A program made the position numbers and the translations under genes. Below, one piece after another: positions 18,336 to 29,613 of a DNA stretch of 64,000 bases (position 1 is the first letter of the stretch; the number at the start of each line of letters is the position of its first letter). The notes under the pieces are model-generated. The model was not told where the DNA came from. It was given only the letters and a program-made list of their open reading frames with translations, and ran no database searches. Origin of the DNA: GJ-E10 sp035625725 (GTDB lineage Bacteria; Pseudomonadota; Gammaproteobacteria; Burkholderiales; Burkholderiaceae_F). The stretch is taken from the NCBI GenBank assembly GCA_035625725.1, contig DASPPB010000028.1, positions 28,835 through 92,834 of the forward strand. Reading direction: 5' to 3'.

Positions 18336-19510
18336 CCGATACCGAGGCGTGCATCGCATTCGTTGCCGGGGAAAGCTCGGGGGATCTGCTCGCGGCACCG
18401 GTAATCGCAGCGCTGCAACGGCACGTCCCGCCGTTTCGCACTGCAGGAGTCGCGGGCGACCGGATGATCGCTGCGGGCTGCGTCGCCTGGCATCATGTGC
18501 GCGAACTGTCCGTACGCGGTTACATCGAAGTTTTGCGGGAGGTGCCGCGCCTGCTGCGGCTGCGCCGCGCTTTGGCGCAACGCTTGCTATCCGGATGTTG
18601 TTGCGCGCTGGTCGGGGTTGACGCGCCCGATTTCAATCTCGCTTTGGAAGCCCGCGTGCGCCGTGGCGGGTTGCCGACGGTCCACTACGTGAGTCCTTCG
18701 ATCTGGGCATGGCGCGGCTGGCGCATGGAGCGCATCCGCCAAGCCGCGGACCGGGTGCTGCTTGTGTTCCCGTTCGAGCAGGCAATTTATGATCGCGCGG
18801 GGATCGCGGCCACCTACGTGGGGCACCCCCTGGCCAGCGCCATCGCGATGCACCCCGACCGGCCTGCGGCGCGTGCGCGACTTGGGTTCGCTGCCGACAA
18901 GCCCCTCATTTGCCTGATGCCGGGCAGCCGGCGCGCGGAAATCCAGTACATCGCCCCCGTGTTTTTTGAAGCGGCGCAGCGGCTCGCGGACAGCGTGTCG
19001 GAGGCGCGCTTTCTCGTTCCCGTGGCCGATTCGGGGTTGCGTCCGCTCTTGGAGCAGATCCGCGCGCAAAGGGCCAACGAGGCGCTGCGCGATCGCATCG
19101 CCTTAATCGATGGTCGGGCGCACGATTGCCTGGAGGCCTGCGATGCCGTGCTCGTGGCCAGCGGTACGGCCACATTGGAAGCGGCGTTGTTCAAACGTCC
19201 GATGGTGATTGCCTACCGGGTGCCCCCGCTGTCGGCCTGGATCATGCAGCGGGCTGGCGGCTACCTGCCTTGGGTCGGGTTACCCAACATCCTGGCCGGC
19301 GAAGGGCTGGTACCGGAGCAACTGCAGCGTCGCGCGACTCCGCGGGCTCTTGCGGAACAGTTGCTGCGTGAACTCGGCGATCAGAAACGACAGCAGATGC
19401 TCAACGATCGGTTTTGTGCGATGCACGAAGCATTGCGCCGCGATACCCCCTCGCTGGCCAGCGAGGCCATTTTGCACACGATTGCGCAGGCGCGCGGGCG
19501 CAAACCGTGA
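18332..19510 (+). CDS. lpxB: Lipid-A-disaccharide synthase
   Basis: GT19 glycosyltransferase that joins lipid X to UDP-diacylglucosamine. The 392-aa product has the N-terminal AGESSGDLLAAPVI motif, the HYVSPSIWAWRGWR block, LMPGSRRAEI and VASGTATLEAAL. The start is TTG at 18332, overlapping the lpxA stop (TTGA). No nearby ATG keeps the conserved FVAGESSGD N-terminus, so a weak, coupled start seems intended. Confidence 0.95.
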   Translation: MTDTEACIAFVAGESSGDLLAAPVIAALQRHVPPFRTAGVAGDRMIAAGCVAWHHVRELSVRGYIEVLREVPRLLRLRRALAQRLLSGCCCALVGVDAPDFNLALEARVRRGGLPTVHYVSPSIWAWRGWRMERIRQAADRVLLVFPFEQAIYDRAGIAATYVGHPLASAIAMHPDRPAARARLGFAADKPLICLMPGSRRAEIQYIAPVFFEAAQRLADSVSEARFLVPVADSGLRPLLEQIRAQRANEALRDRIALIDGRAHDCLEACDAVLVASGTATLEAALFKRPMVIAYRVPPLSAWIMQRAGGYLPWVGLPNILAGEGLVPEQLQRRATPRALAEQLLRELGDQKRQQMLNDRFCAMHEALRRDTPSLASEAILHTIAQARGRKP

Positions 19511-20136
19511 AAGTCCCTGTCGAACACGGCCAAGATGCGACTGCGCAAGACGCGCCCCGTGTGGCCGGCGTCGACGAGGCCGGCCGTGGCCCCTTGGCCG
19601 GGCCCGTGGTTGCGGCCGCCGTGATCCTGGATCCCCGTCGGCCGATCACGGGGGCGCGCGACTCCAAGCGCTTGACGGCCATACGGCGCGAGCAAGTCGC
19701 GCAGCAGATCCGCGAGCGTGCGCTGGCCTGGGCCGTTGCCAGCGCGAGTGTCGAAGAAATTGACGCGCTCAACATCCTTCAAGCCACCTTGCTCGCGATG
19801 CGTCGCGCGCTCGAGGCCTTGTCGCCGGCGGCCCATTTTGCTCTGGTTGACGGCGATCACTTGCCTGCGCTGCGCATTGGCGCGCGGGCCATCGTCGGTG
19901 GGGATGCAACCGAGCCCGTGATTTCGTGCGCTTCGGTGCTGGCCAAGACGCACCGCGATGCGCTCATGCGCGAACTTGATCGTCAATTCCCGGGCTACGG
20001 GTTTGGCGAACACTTCGGTTATCCCACTGCCGCGCACCGAGAGCGGCTCTTTGCGCTCGGACCGTCGCCCGTGCACCGCCAGTCGTTTGCCCCGGTGCGC
20101 CAAGCGCTTTGGCACGGCCCCAAGCGTTCGCCGTGA
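19507..20136 (+). CDS. rnhB: Ribonuclease HII
   Basis: Removes ribonucleotides embedded in DNA and degrades RNA-DNA hybrids. The 209-aa protein begins at a GTG overlapping the lpxB stop (GTGA). It has the hallmark GVDEAGRGPLAGPVV (Asp23, Glu24), the DSKRLTAIRRE block, and the C-terminal GYGFGEHFGYPTAAH. The first ~17 residues before the core are not conserved. Usual neighbour of lpxB in proteobacteria. Confidence 0.94.
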   Translation: MKVPVEHGQDATAQDAPRVAGVDEAGRGPLAGPVVAAAVILDPRRPITGARDSKRLTAIRREQVAQQIRERALAWAVASASVEEIDALNILQATLLAMRRALEALSPAAHFALVDGDHLPALRIGARAIVGGDATEPVISCASVLAKTHRDALMRELDRQFPGYGFGEHFGYPTAAHRERLFALGPSPVHRQSFAPVRQALWHGPKRSP

Positions 20137-20909
20137 AGGCAATCGCGTCGGCAGCCAATCCGACGTTTCGCGGCTGGCTGCGTATCGCAAAGGCGCCGCG
20201 CGCGGCTAGGACCTTGGGCCAGACGCTGGCCGAGGGAGTTCACCTCGCGCAGGCGGCGATCGGCTGCGCAACACCCGTCGATGCCGTGGTAATTCGCCGG
20301 GGCACGCGGCACCGGGAGGTGGAAGCACTGCTGGAGCGCTTTTCCGAGGCGGTGCCACGCTACGAACTGAGCGCGGAGCTCTACGACCGGATCGCGCCCG
20401 TGGACAACGGCGTGGGCCTGCTCCTCGTCGTTTCGGTTGCGCATCGAGCGCTGCCGCAGCGAACCCGGAGCGATGCCGTATACCTCGACGCAGTGCAGGA
20501 CCCCGGCAACGTCGGGGCTTTGATCCGCATCGCGGCCGCAGCCGGCGTGGGCCACGTCCTGGCCGCTGCCGGCACCGCGTCGCTTTGGTCGCCCAAGGCG
20601 CTGCGCGCGGGCATGGGGGCGCACTTTCGGATCGGTCTGTACGAGCGGGTCGCTCCTGCCCAACTCGCGCAGGTGCTCGAGGGCGAGTGGATCGCCGCGG
20701 TCGCGCACGGCGCCCCCTCGCTGTGGGAGCAGGGCTTGCCTCAGGGCGCGGTGGGCTGGATCTTCGGTTCGGAAGGCGGTGGCCCATCGCCGCAGGCGCT
20801 TGCGGTATGCCACAGGAGGCTGCGGATTCCGACGAGTGCGAGCGTGGAGTCGCTCAATGTCGCTGCGGCCGCGGCAGTGTGTCTGTTCGAGCGGCTGCGC
20901 CGCCGCTAG
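20133..20909 (+). CDS. TrmH/SpoU-family RNA 2'-O-methyltransferase
   Basis: SAM-dependent RNA ribose methyltransferase with a knotted SPOUT fold. The 258-aa product has the three SpoU motifs: LDAVQDPGNVGALIR, GWIFGSEGGGPS and LRIPTSASVESLNVAAA. An N-terminal substrate-binding domain (~100 aa) resembles RlmB-type proteins. The GTG start overlaps the rnhB stop (GTGA). It closes the overlapping chain. Whether the target is rRNA or tRNA cannot be told from the sequence. Confidence 0.9.
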   Translation: MKAIASAANPTFRGWLRIAKAPRAARTLGQTLAEGVHLAQAAIGCATPVDAVVIRRGTRHREVEALLERFSEAVPRYELSAELYDRIAPVDNGVGLLLVVSVAHRALPQRTRSDAVYLDAVQDPGNVGALIRIAAAAGVGHVLAAAGTASLWSPKALRAGMGAHFRIGLYERVAPAQLAQVLEGEWIAAVAHGAPSLWEQGLPQGAVGWIFGSEGGGPSPQALAVCHRRLRIPTSASVESLNVAAAAAVCLFERLRRR

Positions 20910-21041
20910 GCGGCGCGCAATGCACCGGCTGGCGGGCCGGTTTGCCGCCGCTGCTTGCGTAATCGATGCCACCCGGACGGATTCGTGACGACGGCGAAAG
21001 ATGCCGCGCGCGCTTTGCGCTCGGAGTCGGAGCCGAGCGCC

Positions 21042-21884
21042 TTATTCCACTGGCCGCTCGACCAGAAAATCCTGCATCACGGTGGCGGCGATTTCCTCAA
21101 TGGATTTGGTCGTTGTCGAGAGCCATCGAATACCCGAGACGCGCATCAGGCGCTCGGCCTCGGCCACCTCGTAGCAGCAATTCTCGAACGAAGCGTAACG
21201 GCTGTTGGGCCGGCGTTCGTAGCGCACCTCGGCAAGTCGCTCCGGAGCGATCGAAAGCCCGAAGAGCTTGTGTTTGTGGTGGGACAGGGCGCTGGGTAGC
21301 GTGCCGCGTTCGAAATCCTCGGGAATCAGCGGATAGTTGGCCGCTTTAACGCCGTATTGCATTGCGAGATACAGGCTCGTCGGTGTTTTGCCGCTTCGCG
21401 ATACGCCAATGAGGATGACCTCGGCGCGCTGCAATTCGGCGGCCGACTGGCCATCGTCGTGCGCCAGGGCGTAACTGATGGCTTCGATGCGATTTTTGTA
21501 GGTGTGCGAATCCGCGATGTTGTGAAAGCGACCGATCGTGTGCGTGGACTTGAAGCCCAGTTCTTGCTCGAGCGGCGCGACGAAGGTCTCGAAGAGGTCG
21601 AGTATCAGTGCATTGGCGCTGTGCAAGATCGCGTTGATGGAGGGATCCACCAGCGTCAAAAACACGATCGGGTGACGGCCGTGGCGGCGAGTCGCGTCGT
21701 TGATGCGCTCGACGGCCTCGATTGCCTTCGTGCGCGTATCGACGAACGAGATTCGGTGCGCATGCACCCGCAGGGTGTCGAACTGGGCGAGCACGCTGTG
21801 CCCGAGTGTCTCGGCGGTGATTCCGGTGCCGTCGGAAACGTAAAAGACGTCCCGGAACTGTGACGCGGACGGATGCGAAGTCAT
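21042..21884 (-). CDS. ppsR: PEP synthase regulatory protein (kinase/pyrophosphorylase)
   Basis: DUF299-family bifunctional enzyme that inactivates PEP synthase by ADP-dependent phosphorylation of a Thr and reactivates it by phosphorolysis. The 280-aa protein begins with FYVSDGTGITAETLGHSVL and has the P-loop-like GVSRSGKTPTSLYLAMQYG. It is divergent from its target ppsA across ~140 bases, the typical betaproteobacterial arrangement. Confidence 0.96.
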   Translation of the reverse strand: MTSHPSASQFRDVFYVSDGTGITAETLGHSVLAQFDTLRVHAHRISFVDTRTKAIEAVERINDATRRHGRHPIVFLTLVDPSINAILHSANALILDLFETFVAPLEQELGFKSTHTIGRFHNIADSHTYKNRIEAISYALAHDDGQSAAELQRAEVILIGVSRSGKTPTSLYLAMQYGVKAANYPLIPEDFERGTLPSALSHHKHKLFGLSIAPERLAEVRYERRPNSRYASFENCCYEVAEAERLMRVSGIRWLSTTTKSIEEIAATVMQDFLVERPVE

Positions 21885-22022
21885 ATATAAGACTCAGGCG
21901 ACCGGGTAGAATGGCCCGGATTTTGGCACAGCGGATGACGCGTCGACCGGCCGGCGGCTCCGGGCGCTCAATGTGCTGGTCGAGCACGGCGGCGGGGGGG
22001 CGATTGGATCGTAGGAGGCTTC

Positions 22023-24410
<2,388 letters not shown>

Positions 24411-24428
24411 GGCAGCGGCCCTTCGGTC

Positions 24429-24878
24429 TTATTTGGACCGCTGCTTGAGCAGCCGGCTTTGTTCGCGCTTCCAGTCTCGCTCCTGTTCGGCGGCCCGCTT
24501 CTCGAATTTGCGTTTTCCCTTGGCCAGGCCCAGTGAGAGCTTCACGCGCCCCCGCGAGAAGTGCAGATCCAGGGGTACGAGCGTATAGCCGGAGCGCTCG
24601 ACTTTGCCGATGAGTTTGCGGATCTCTTCGCCGCGCATTAGCAGCTTGCGCGTACGCGTGGGTTCGGCGTGCACATGCGTCGAGGTAGTGGGCAGCGTGC
24701 CGATATGGGCGTTGAGAAGGAAGAGCTCGCCGCCGCGCACGATGACATAGGCCTCGTTGATCTGCGCACGCCCTGCGCGGATGCTTTTGACTTCCCAGCC
24801 CTCCAGGACCAGGCCCGCCTCGAAGCGTTCCTCGATATGGTATTCGTGCTGCGCTTTGCGATTTTGCGTAATGGACAT
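24429..24878 (-). CDS. smpB: SsrA-binding protein SmpB
   Basis: Binds tmRNA and delivers it to stalled ribosomes for trans-translation. The 149-aa protein has the N-terminal NRKAQHEYHIEERFEAGLVL, GWEVKSIRAGRAQI and LLMRGEEIRKL blocks, and a basic C-terminal tail. The ssrA gene is not in the window. Convergent to ppsA; divergent from ratA across 52 bases. Confidence 0.96.
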   Translation of the reverse strand: MSITQNRKAQHEYHIEERFEAGLVLEGWEVKSIRAGRAQINEAYVIVRGGELFLLNAHIGTLPTTSTHVHAEPTRTRKLLMRGEEIRKLIGKVERSGYTLVPLDLHFSRGRVKLSLGLAKGKRKFEKRAAEQERDWKREQSRLLKQRSK

Positions 24879-24930
24879 GGTGTTCGCGTGCCGCAGGGCC
24901 CGATAGAATCGAGTGTAACAACCGATAGCA

Positions 24931-25377
24931 ATGCACCGCGTCCACCGCTCCGTGATCGTGCCCTACAGTCGGGCGCAGATGTTCGCGCTGGTACAGGACA
25001 TCGCTCAGTACCCGAGGTTTCTGCCGTGGTGCGCCGCCAGTCACGTGCGCCCGCAAAGTTCCGAAGAGCTGGTCGAGGCGCGCATCGAAATCGCCTACAT
25101 GGGGGTGCGCAGCCACTTTACGACGAGCAACCTCAATCGATTTCCGGAATCGATCACGCTCACCCTGGTCGACGGGCCGTTTCGAGATCTGCGCGGGGAG
25201 TGGAGCTTCCGCGCGCTGGGCGAAGATGCCTGCAAAGTGAGTCTGGATCTGCACTATCGCTTCGCCGCAGGTTTGCTGGGGCGGGCAATTGCGCCGGTCT
25301 TCGATCGGGTTGCCAACTCCTTGGTCGACGCGTTCGCTGCGCGGGCCCAGGACCTGTACGGAGAGGTCGGTGTCTGA
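24931..25377 (+). CDS. RatA/Coq10-type START-domain protein
   Basis: Cyclase/dehydrase (START-like) protein. Homologues are called RatA (reported in E. coli to bind the 50S subunit) and resemble Coq10, a ubiquinone chaperone. The 148-aa protein has the family start VHRSVIVPYSRAQMFALV and a FLPWCAAS segment, then GEWSFRAL and the long C-terminal helix. The gap to smpB contains a TAGAAT -10-like hexamer at 24904. It overlaps rnfH by 8 bases. Confidence 0.9.
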   Translation: MHRVHRSVIVPYSRAQMFALVQDIAQYPRFLPWCAASHVRPQSSEELVEARIEIAYMGVRSHFTTSNLNRFPESITLTLVDGPFRDLRGEWSFRALGEDACKVSLDLHYRFAAGLLGRAIAPVFDRVANSLVDAFAARAQDLYGEVGV

Positions 25378-25654
25378 ACAGATTCGCGTGAGCGTCGTTT
25401 ACGCGCAGCCGCATCAGCAATGGCTGGTGCAGGTGGATTTGGACTGCGGCGCGCGCGTGCAGACCGCAATCGAGCGCTCGGGACTGCTCGAGGCGCTACC
25501 CGAGCTGCATCTGCAGGAGCTTGAGGTGGGAATCTTTCATCGTAGCTGCAGCCTCGATGCGCCGCTGCGCGATGGAGACCGCGTCGAGATCTACCGGCCG
25601 CTGCAAATCGATCCGAAGGAGGCGCGGCGCCTGCGCGCGGCAACAAGAAAGTGA
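25370..25654 (+). CDS. RnfH family ubiquitin-like protein
   Basis: Small beta-grasp protein (94 aa) of the UPF0125/RnfH (RatB) family; biochemical role unclear. It reads IRVSVVYAQPHQQWLVQVDL, then an AIERSGLLE segment and the closing DGDRVEIYRPLQIDPKEARR, all family-typical. The GTG at 25370 lies within the end of ratA, so the two are coupled. The ratA-rnfH pair next to smpB is widely conserved in proteobacteria. Confidence 0.9.
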   Translation: MSEQIRVSVVYAQPHQQWLVQVDLDCGARVQTAIERSGLLEALPELHLQELEVGIFHRSCSLDAPLRDGDRVEIYRPLQIDPKEARRLRAATRK

Positions 25655-25700
25655 AGCTTCGCGCGCATCCCCGGACTTTGTCGCCGGCAAGCGCTCGGCC

Positions 25701-26294
25701 CTAGCAATTCTTTTCGATGGCGTCCTGGGTCTTTTGAATTTCCGCCGCCCGCTGATCGTCGTCGAGGAAATTGCGATCGCCGTTGGCGTCGGGCCGCAGC
25801 AGCCGTGTGCCCGACTGCAGCGTATCGAGATAAGACTTGGCCTGATTGCAGGCCTCAGTCCGCTGCGTGGTCTGCGCCTCGTCTTCGGCTTGCTTTTCTT
25901 CGGTCTTTTGCTTCTCGGCCAGGCGCTTGCGAAAGTCCGCATCTTGCTCGGCCAGGGACTTCGGGGCCGCATTGGGGCGGTTCGCCTGCGGCGCCTGCGG
26001 TGAAGCGGCGGGCGTCTCGGGTCGCGCGGCTGTGCCCGTTGGCGTGGGCACTGAACCGACGGAATTGCCCGTTGGTCCGGGCGAAGTGCTGGGATTGCTC
26101 GGTGGGCTGCTCGTAGGCTGGTGCGTGATTTCGGACTGCTCGACGCCCGGTGGCGGGGGCGAGTCCGAATATGTCATCTCGCCGTTTGCATCACGCCAGG
26201 CCCACTGCGCCTGTGCGCTACCGGCCGCGAGTAGGCCAATGGTTAAGAGGAGTCGACAAGCTCCACGGGGCCGTGGCCGAGGCAGATATTTCAT
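25701..26294 (-). CDS. DUF4124-containing exported protein
   Basis: Function unknown. The 197-aa precursor begins with a basic region (KYLPRPRPRG) and a hydrophobic signal segment ending AQAQ. The DUF4124 motif WAWRDANGEMTYSDSPPPP follows. Next comes a low-complexity Pro/Ser/Thr linker, then a charged helical region (LAEQDADFRKRLAEKQKTEE) with a downstream Cys-containing segment, ending at a C-terminal Cys. Probably periplasmic. Convergent to rnfH, divergent from guaB. An upstream in-frame start (26330) would place the signal 12 residues deeper and is not preferred. Confidence 0.85.
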   Translation of the reverse strand: MKYLPRPRPRGACRLLLTIGLLAAGSAQAQWAWRDANGEMTYSDSPPPPGVEQSEITHQPTSSPPSNPSTSPGPTGNSVGSVPTPTGTAARPETPAASPQAPQANRPNAAPKSLAEQDADFRKRLAEKQKTEEKQAEDEAQTTQRTEACNQAKSYLDTLQSGTRLLRPDANGDRNFLDDDQRAAEIQKTQDAIEKNC

Positions 26295-26480
26295 GAACGC
26301 TCCGAAGGATCGGGACAAAGGCTGGGCCAAAGCAACGGCGCCCTGGCGGCTACGGGCGCCGAATCAGCCCAAGCGCTGGTCCCAAAAATTCCTACATAGC
26401 TGATTTTACGGGTCGTTGCAGGCCTCAAAAACCGGAAAAACGGACGAATTGCGGCCCACGGCACGCTTGGTGCAAGCGTC

Positions 26481-26486
26481 TATAAT
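26481..26486 (+). promoter_or_regulatory. Candidate guaB -10 element
   Basis: A perfect TATAAT lies 25 bases upstream of the guaB start in an otherwise GC-rich gap. No good -35 hexamer is found at 16-18 bases spacing, so activator help or a weak promoter is possible. It would give a short leader of about 20 bases carrying the AGAGG ribosome-binding site. Confidence 0.5.
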
Positions 26487-26511
26487 CCGCTTTTGCGTCA
26501 AGAGGATGGGC

Positions 26512-27975
26512 ATGCGTTTCCAAGAGAAGGCGCTGACTTTTGATGACGTGCTATTGGTACCGGCCTATTCGGCGGTGCTTCCTCGCGAAACCGACCTGCG
26601 CACGCGCTTAACGCGTCGCATTCCGCTCAACGTGCCGCTCGTTTCGGCGGCCATGGACACCGTGACCGATGCCCGCCTGGCAATCGCCCTGGCGCAAGAA
26701 GGCGGCATCGGGATCATCCATAAGAATTTCTCGCCGGCGCAGCAAGCCGCCGAAGTAGCCCGGGTCAAGCGCCACGAAGCCGGGGTACTTCGCGATCCGA
26801 TCACCATTCCCCCGGAGATGCGCGTCGGCGAGGTAATCGAATTGACGCGCGCCCACAAGATCTCGGGTCTGCCGGTGGTGGATGCAACCGGCCACGTGGT
26901 TGGCATTGTTACCAACCGCGACCTGCGGTTTGAAACGCGCCTCGATATTCCGGTGCGCGAAATCATGACGCCGCGCGATCGCCTGGTGACGGTGCCGGAA
27001 GGCGCGACGCTCGATGAGGCCAAGACTCTGATGCATCGGCACCGCCTCGAACGTGTGGTCGTGGTCGACGACCACTTCAAGCTGCGTGGACTCGTTACCG
27101 TCAAGGACATCACCCGCACCACCGAGCACCCGCTGGCGGCCAAGGATGAACTGGGCAAGCTGCGCGTGGGCGCTGCGGTGGGCACCGGCGACGCGGATCA
27201 GGAGCGCGTGGCCGTGCTGGTCCAAGCCGGCGTCGATGTGATTGTCGTGGACACGGCCCATGGGCATACCAGGGGCGTCTTGGATCGGGTCCGCTGGATC
27301 AAAAAGACCTTCCCGAGCGTCGACGTGGTCGGAGGCAACATCGCGACGGGCGCCGCCGCCCTGGCACTGGTGGAGCACGGCGCCGACGCGGTCAAGGTCG
27401 GGATCGGGCCGGGGTCCATCTGCACGACGCGCATCGTGGCGGGCGTCGGGGTTCCCCAGATCAGCGCGATCGACAACGTAGCCCGTGCGCTCGAGGGCAC
27501 TGGCGTGCCGATCATCGCCGATGGGGGCGTGCGGTATTCGGGCGATATTGCCAAGGCGCTGGCGGCGGGCGCATCCACGGTGATGATGGGCAGCATCTTC
27601 GCGGGCACCGAGGAGGCGCCCGGAGAACTCGTACTCTACGAGGGGCGCTCGTACAAGACCTATCGGGGCATGGGAAGCCTGGGTGCAATGCGCCGCGGGG
27701 CTGCGGACCGCTACTTTCAGGACAACGAGGCCAACGTCGACAAGTTGGTTCCAGAGGGCATCGAAGGCATGGTGCCTTTTAAGGGCAGCGTGGTCGCGAT
27801 CGTTTTTCAGTTGGCCGGCGGCGTGCGCTCGAGCATGGGTTATTGCGGCAGCCGCACGGTCGAGGAGTTTCGCAACCGGGCGGTATTCGTCGAGATCACT
27901 AACGCGGGCATGCGCGAATCGCATGTTCACGACGTGCGCATCACGAAGGAGGCGCCCAACTATCGCGTGGAGTAG
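26512..27975 (+). CDS. guaB: IMP dehydrogenase
   Basis: NAD-dependent oxidation of IMP to XMP, committing to guanine nucleotide synthesis. The 487-aa protein has KALTFDDVLLVPAYSAVLP, two CBS domains (about residues 95-210), the catalytic loop GIGPGSICTTRIVAG with Cys304, and ADGGVRYSGDIAKAL. The ATG at 26512 is chosen because AGAGG at 26501-26505 is correctly spaced from it; the ATG six bases earlier is too close. guaA follows 52 bases later. Confidence 0.97.
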   Translation: MRFQEKALTFDDVLLVPAYSAVLPRETDLRTRLTRRIPLNVPLVSAAMDTVTDARLAIALAQEGGIGIIHKNFSPAQQAAEVARVKRHEAGVLRDPITIPPEMRVGEVIELTRAHKISGLPVVDATGHVVGIVTNRDLRFETRLDIPVREIMTPRDRLVTVPEGATLDEAKTLMHRHRLERVVVVDDHFKLRGLVTVKDITRTTEHPLAAKDELGKLRVGAAVGTGDADQERVAVLVQAGVDVIVVDTAHGHTRGVLDRVRWIKKTFPSVDVVGGNIATGAAALALVEHGADAVKVGIGPGSICTTRIVAGVGVPQISAIDNVARALEGTGVPIIADGGVRYSGDIAKALAAGASTVMMGSIFAGTEEAPGELVLYEGRSYKTYRGMGSLGAMRRGAADRYFQDNEANVDKLVPEGIEGMVPFKGSVVAIVFQLAGGVRSSMGYCGSRTVEEFRNRAVFVEITNAGMRESHVHDVRITKEAPNYRVE

Positions 27976-28027
27976 CTCGGCGCCTCCAGCCGCGGCTTGC
28001 GCCCACGCGGCGTCGCAGCGCACTTTC

Positions 28028-29593
28028 ATGCAGCACGATCGCATCCTCATTCTCGACTTTGGCTCGCAGTACACGCAGCTCATCGCGCGGCGCGTGCGCG
28101 AGGCGGCGGTGTATTGCGAAATCCACCCGTGCGACTTGAGTGCGGAGGACATCCGGGCGTTCGCGCCGCGTGGAGTGATCCTCTCGGGCAGCCACCAATC
28201 GGCCTACGAGCATGGCACCGACCAGGCGCCCGCAGTCGTCTTTACGCTCGGGGTTCCGGTGCTGGGCATTTGCTACGGCATGCAAACCATGGCCCAGCAA
28301 CTCGGCGGACGAGTGCAGTTGGGCGCGCACCGCGAGTTCGGTTTTGCGCAGGTACGGGCGCGCGGGCACACGCGGTTGCTCGAAGGTCTGCAGGACGCCA
28401 CAGGACCCAAGGGCGAGGGGCTGCTCGACGCATGGATGAGCCACGGCGACAAGGTCGAGCAGATGCCAGCCGGGTTCACGCTGATGGCATCGACCGACAA
28501 CTGCCCGATCGCGGGCATGGCCGATGAAGCGCGGCGCTTCTACGGCGTGCAGTTTCACCCGGAAGTGACCCACACCCGCCAAGGACAGGCAATTCTCACG
28601 CGCTTTGTGCGCCAGATCTGTGGTTGCCGAGGCGACTGGAACATGCCCGATTACGTCAACGAGGCGGTGGCGCACATCCGCAAGCAGGTTGGCACCGATG
28701 AGGTGATTCTGGGCCTGTCCGGAGGCGTCGATTCCTCGGTTGCAGCTGTTTTGATCCATCGGGCAATCGGCCATCAGCTCACTTGTGTATTTGTTGACAA
28801 CGGTTTGTTGCGGCTGGGAGAGGCGCAGCAGGTCATCGAAACCTTCGAACGGCACTTGGGTCTGCACCTGATTCACGTGGACGCATCCGATCGCTTTCTA
28901 GGCAAACTCTCGGGGGTGAGCGACCCCGAGTCCAAACGCAAGATCATCGGCCGCGAATTCGTCGAGGTCTTCCAGCAAGAAGCGGCCAAATGCGCCAAGG
29001 CGAGGTGGCTGGCGCAAGGCACGATCTATCCCGACGTGATCGAGTCGGCCGGCGCCAAGTCAAAGAAAGCCGTCACGATCAAGTCGCACCATAACGTGGG
29101 CGGTTTGCCCGAATCGCTGCACCTGAAGCTGCTCGAACCGCTGCGAGAGCTGTTCAAAGACGAGGTGCGTGAGCTGGGTCTGGCTCTGGGGCTTCCGGAG
29201 GACATGGTGCATCGACACCCGTTTCCGGGCCCGGGTTTGGGCGTGCGGATCCTGGGGGAAATCAAGCGCGAGTACGCGGATTTGCTGCGTCGGGCCGACG
29301 CAATCTTCATCGAGGAGCTGCGCGCGAGCGGCTGGTATGAGCGCACGAGCCAAGCATTTGCGGTGTTTCTGCCGGTGCGAAGCGTCGGCGTGATGGGAGA
29401 CGGGCGCACCTACGATTGGGTGGTCGCGCTGCGCGCCGTGCAAACGCAAGACTTCATGACAGCGCATTGGGCGCCGCTGCCCCACGAATTGCTCGCGCGC
29501 GTATCCAACCGGATCATCAACGAGGTGCGGGGTATCAACCGCGTCGTCTACGACATATCAAGCAAACCGCCGGCGACGATCGAGTGGGAGTAA
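28028..29593 (+). CDS. guaA: GMP synthase (glutamine-hydrolysing)
   Basis: Converts XMP to GMP with glutamine and ATP. The 521-aa protein has an N-terminal class I glutamine amidotransferase domain (GICYGMQ with Cys82; His177 and Glu179 in QFHPEV). An ATP-pyrophosphatase domain with the P-loop LSGGVDSSVAA (231-236 core) and a C-terminal dimerisation domain ending KPPATIEWE follow. No clear Shine-Dalgarno lies before the ATG, so translation may depend on guaB. Confidence 0.97.
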   Translation: MQHDRILILDFGSQYTQLIARRVREAAVYCEIHPCDLSAEDIRAFAPRGVILSGSHQSAYEHGTDQAPAVVFTLGVPVLGICYGMQTMAQQLGGRVQLGAHREFGFAQVRARGHTRLLEGLQDATGPKGEGLLDAWMSHGDKVEQMPAGFTLMASTDNCPIAGMADEARRFYGVQFHPEVTHTRQGQAILTRFVRQICGCRGDWNMPDYVNEAVAHIRKQVGTDEVILGLSGGVDSSVAAVLIHRAIGHQLTCVFVDNGLLRLGEAQQVIETFERHLGLHLIHVDASDRFLGKLSGVSDPESKRKIIGREFVEVFQQEAAKCAKARWLAQGTIYPDVIESAGAKSKKAVTIKSHHNVGGLPESLHLKLLEPLRELFKDEVRELGLALGLPEDMVHRHPFPGPGLGVRILGEIKREYADLLRRADAIFIEELRASGWYERTSQAFAVFLPVRSVGVMGDGRTYDWVVALRAVQTQDFMTAHWAPLPHELLARVSNRIINEVRGINRVVYDISSKPPATIEWE

Positions 29594-29613
29594 GGCGTTT
29601 TCTCCGGAACGGG

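Noticed and set aside
26608..28152. 514-codon open frame on the minus strand inside guaB
   Set aside because: His/Arg/Asp-rich mirror of guaB codons; guaB is certain.
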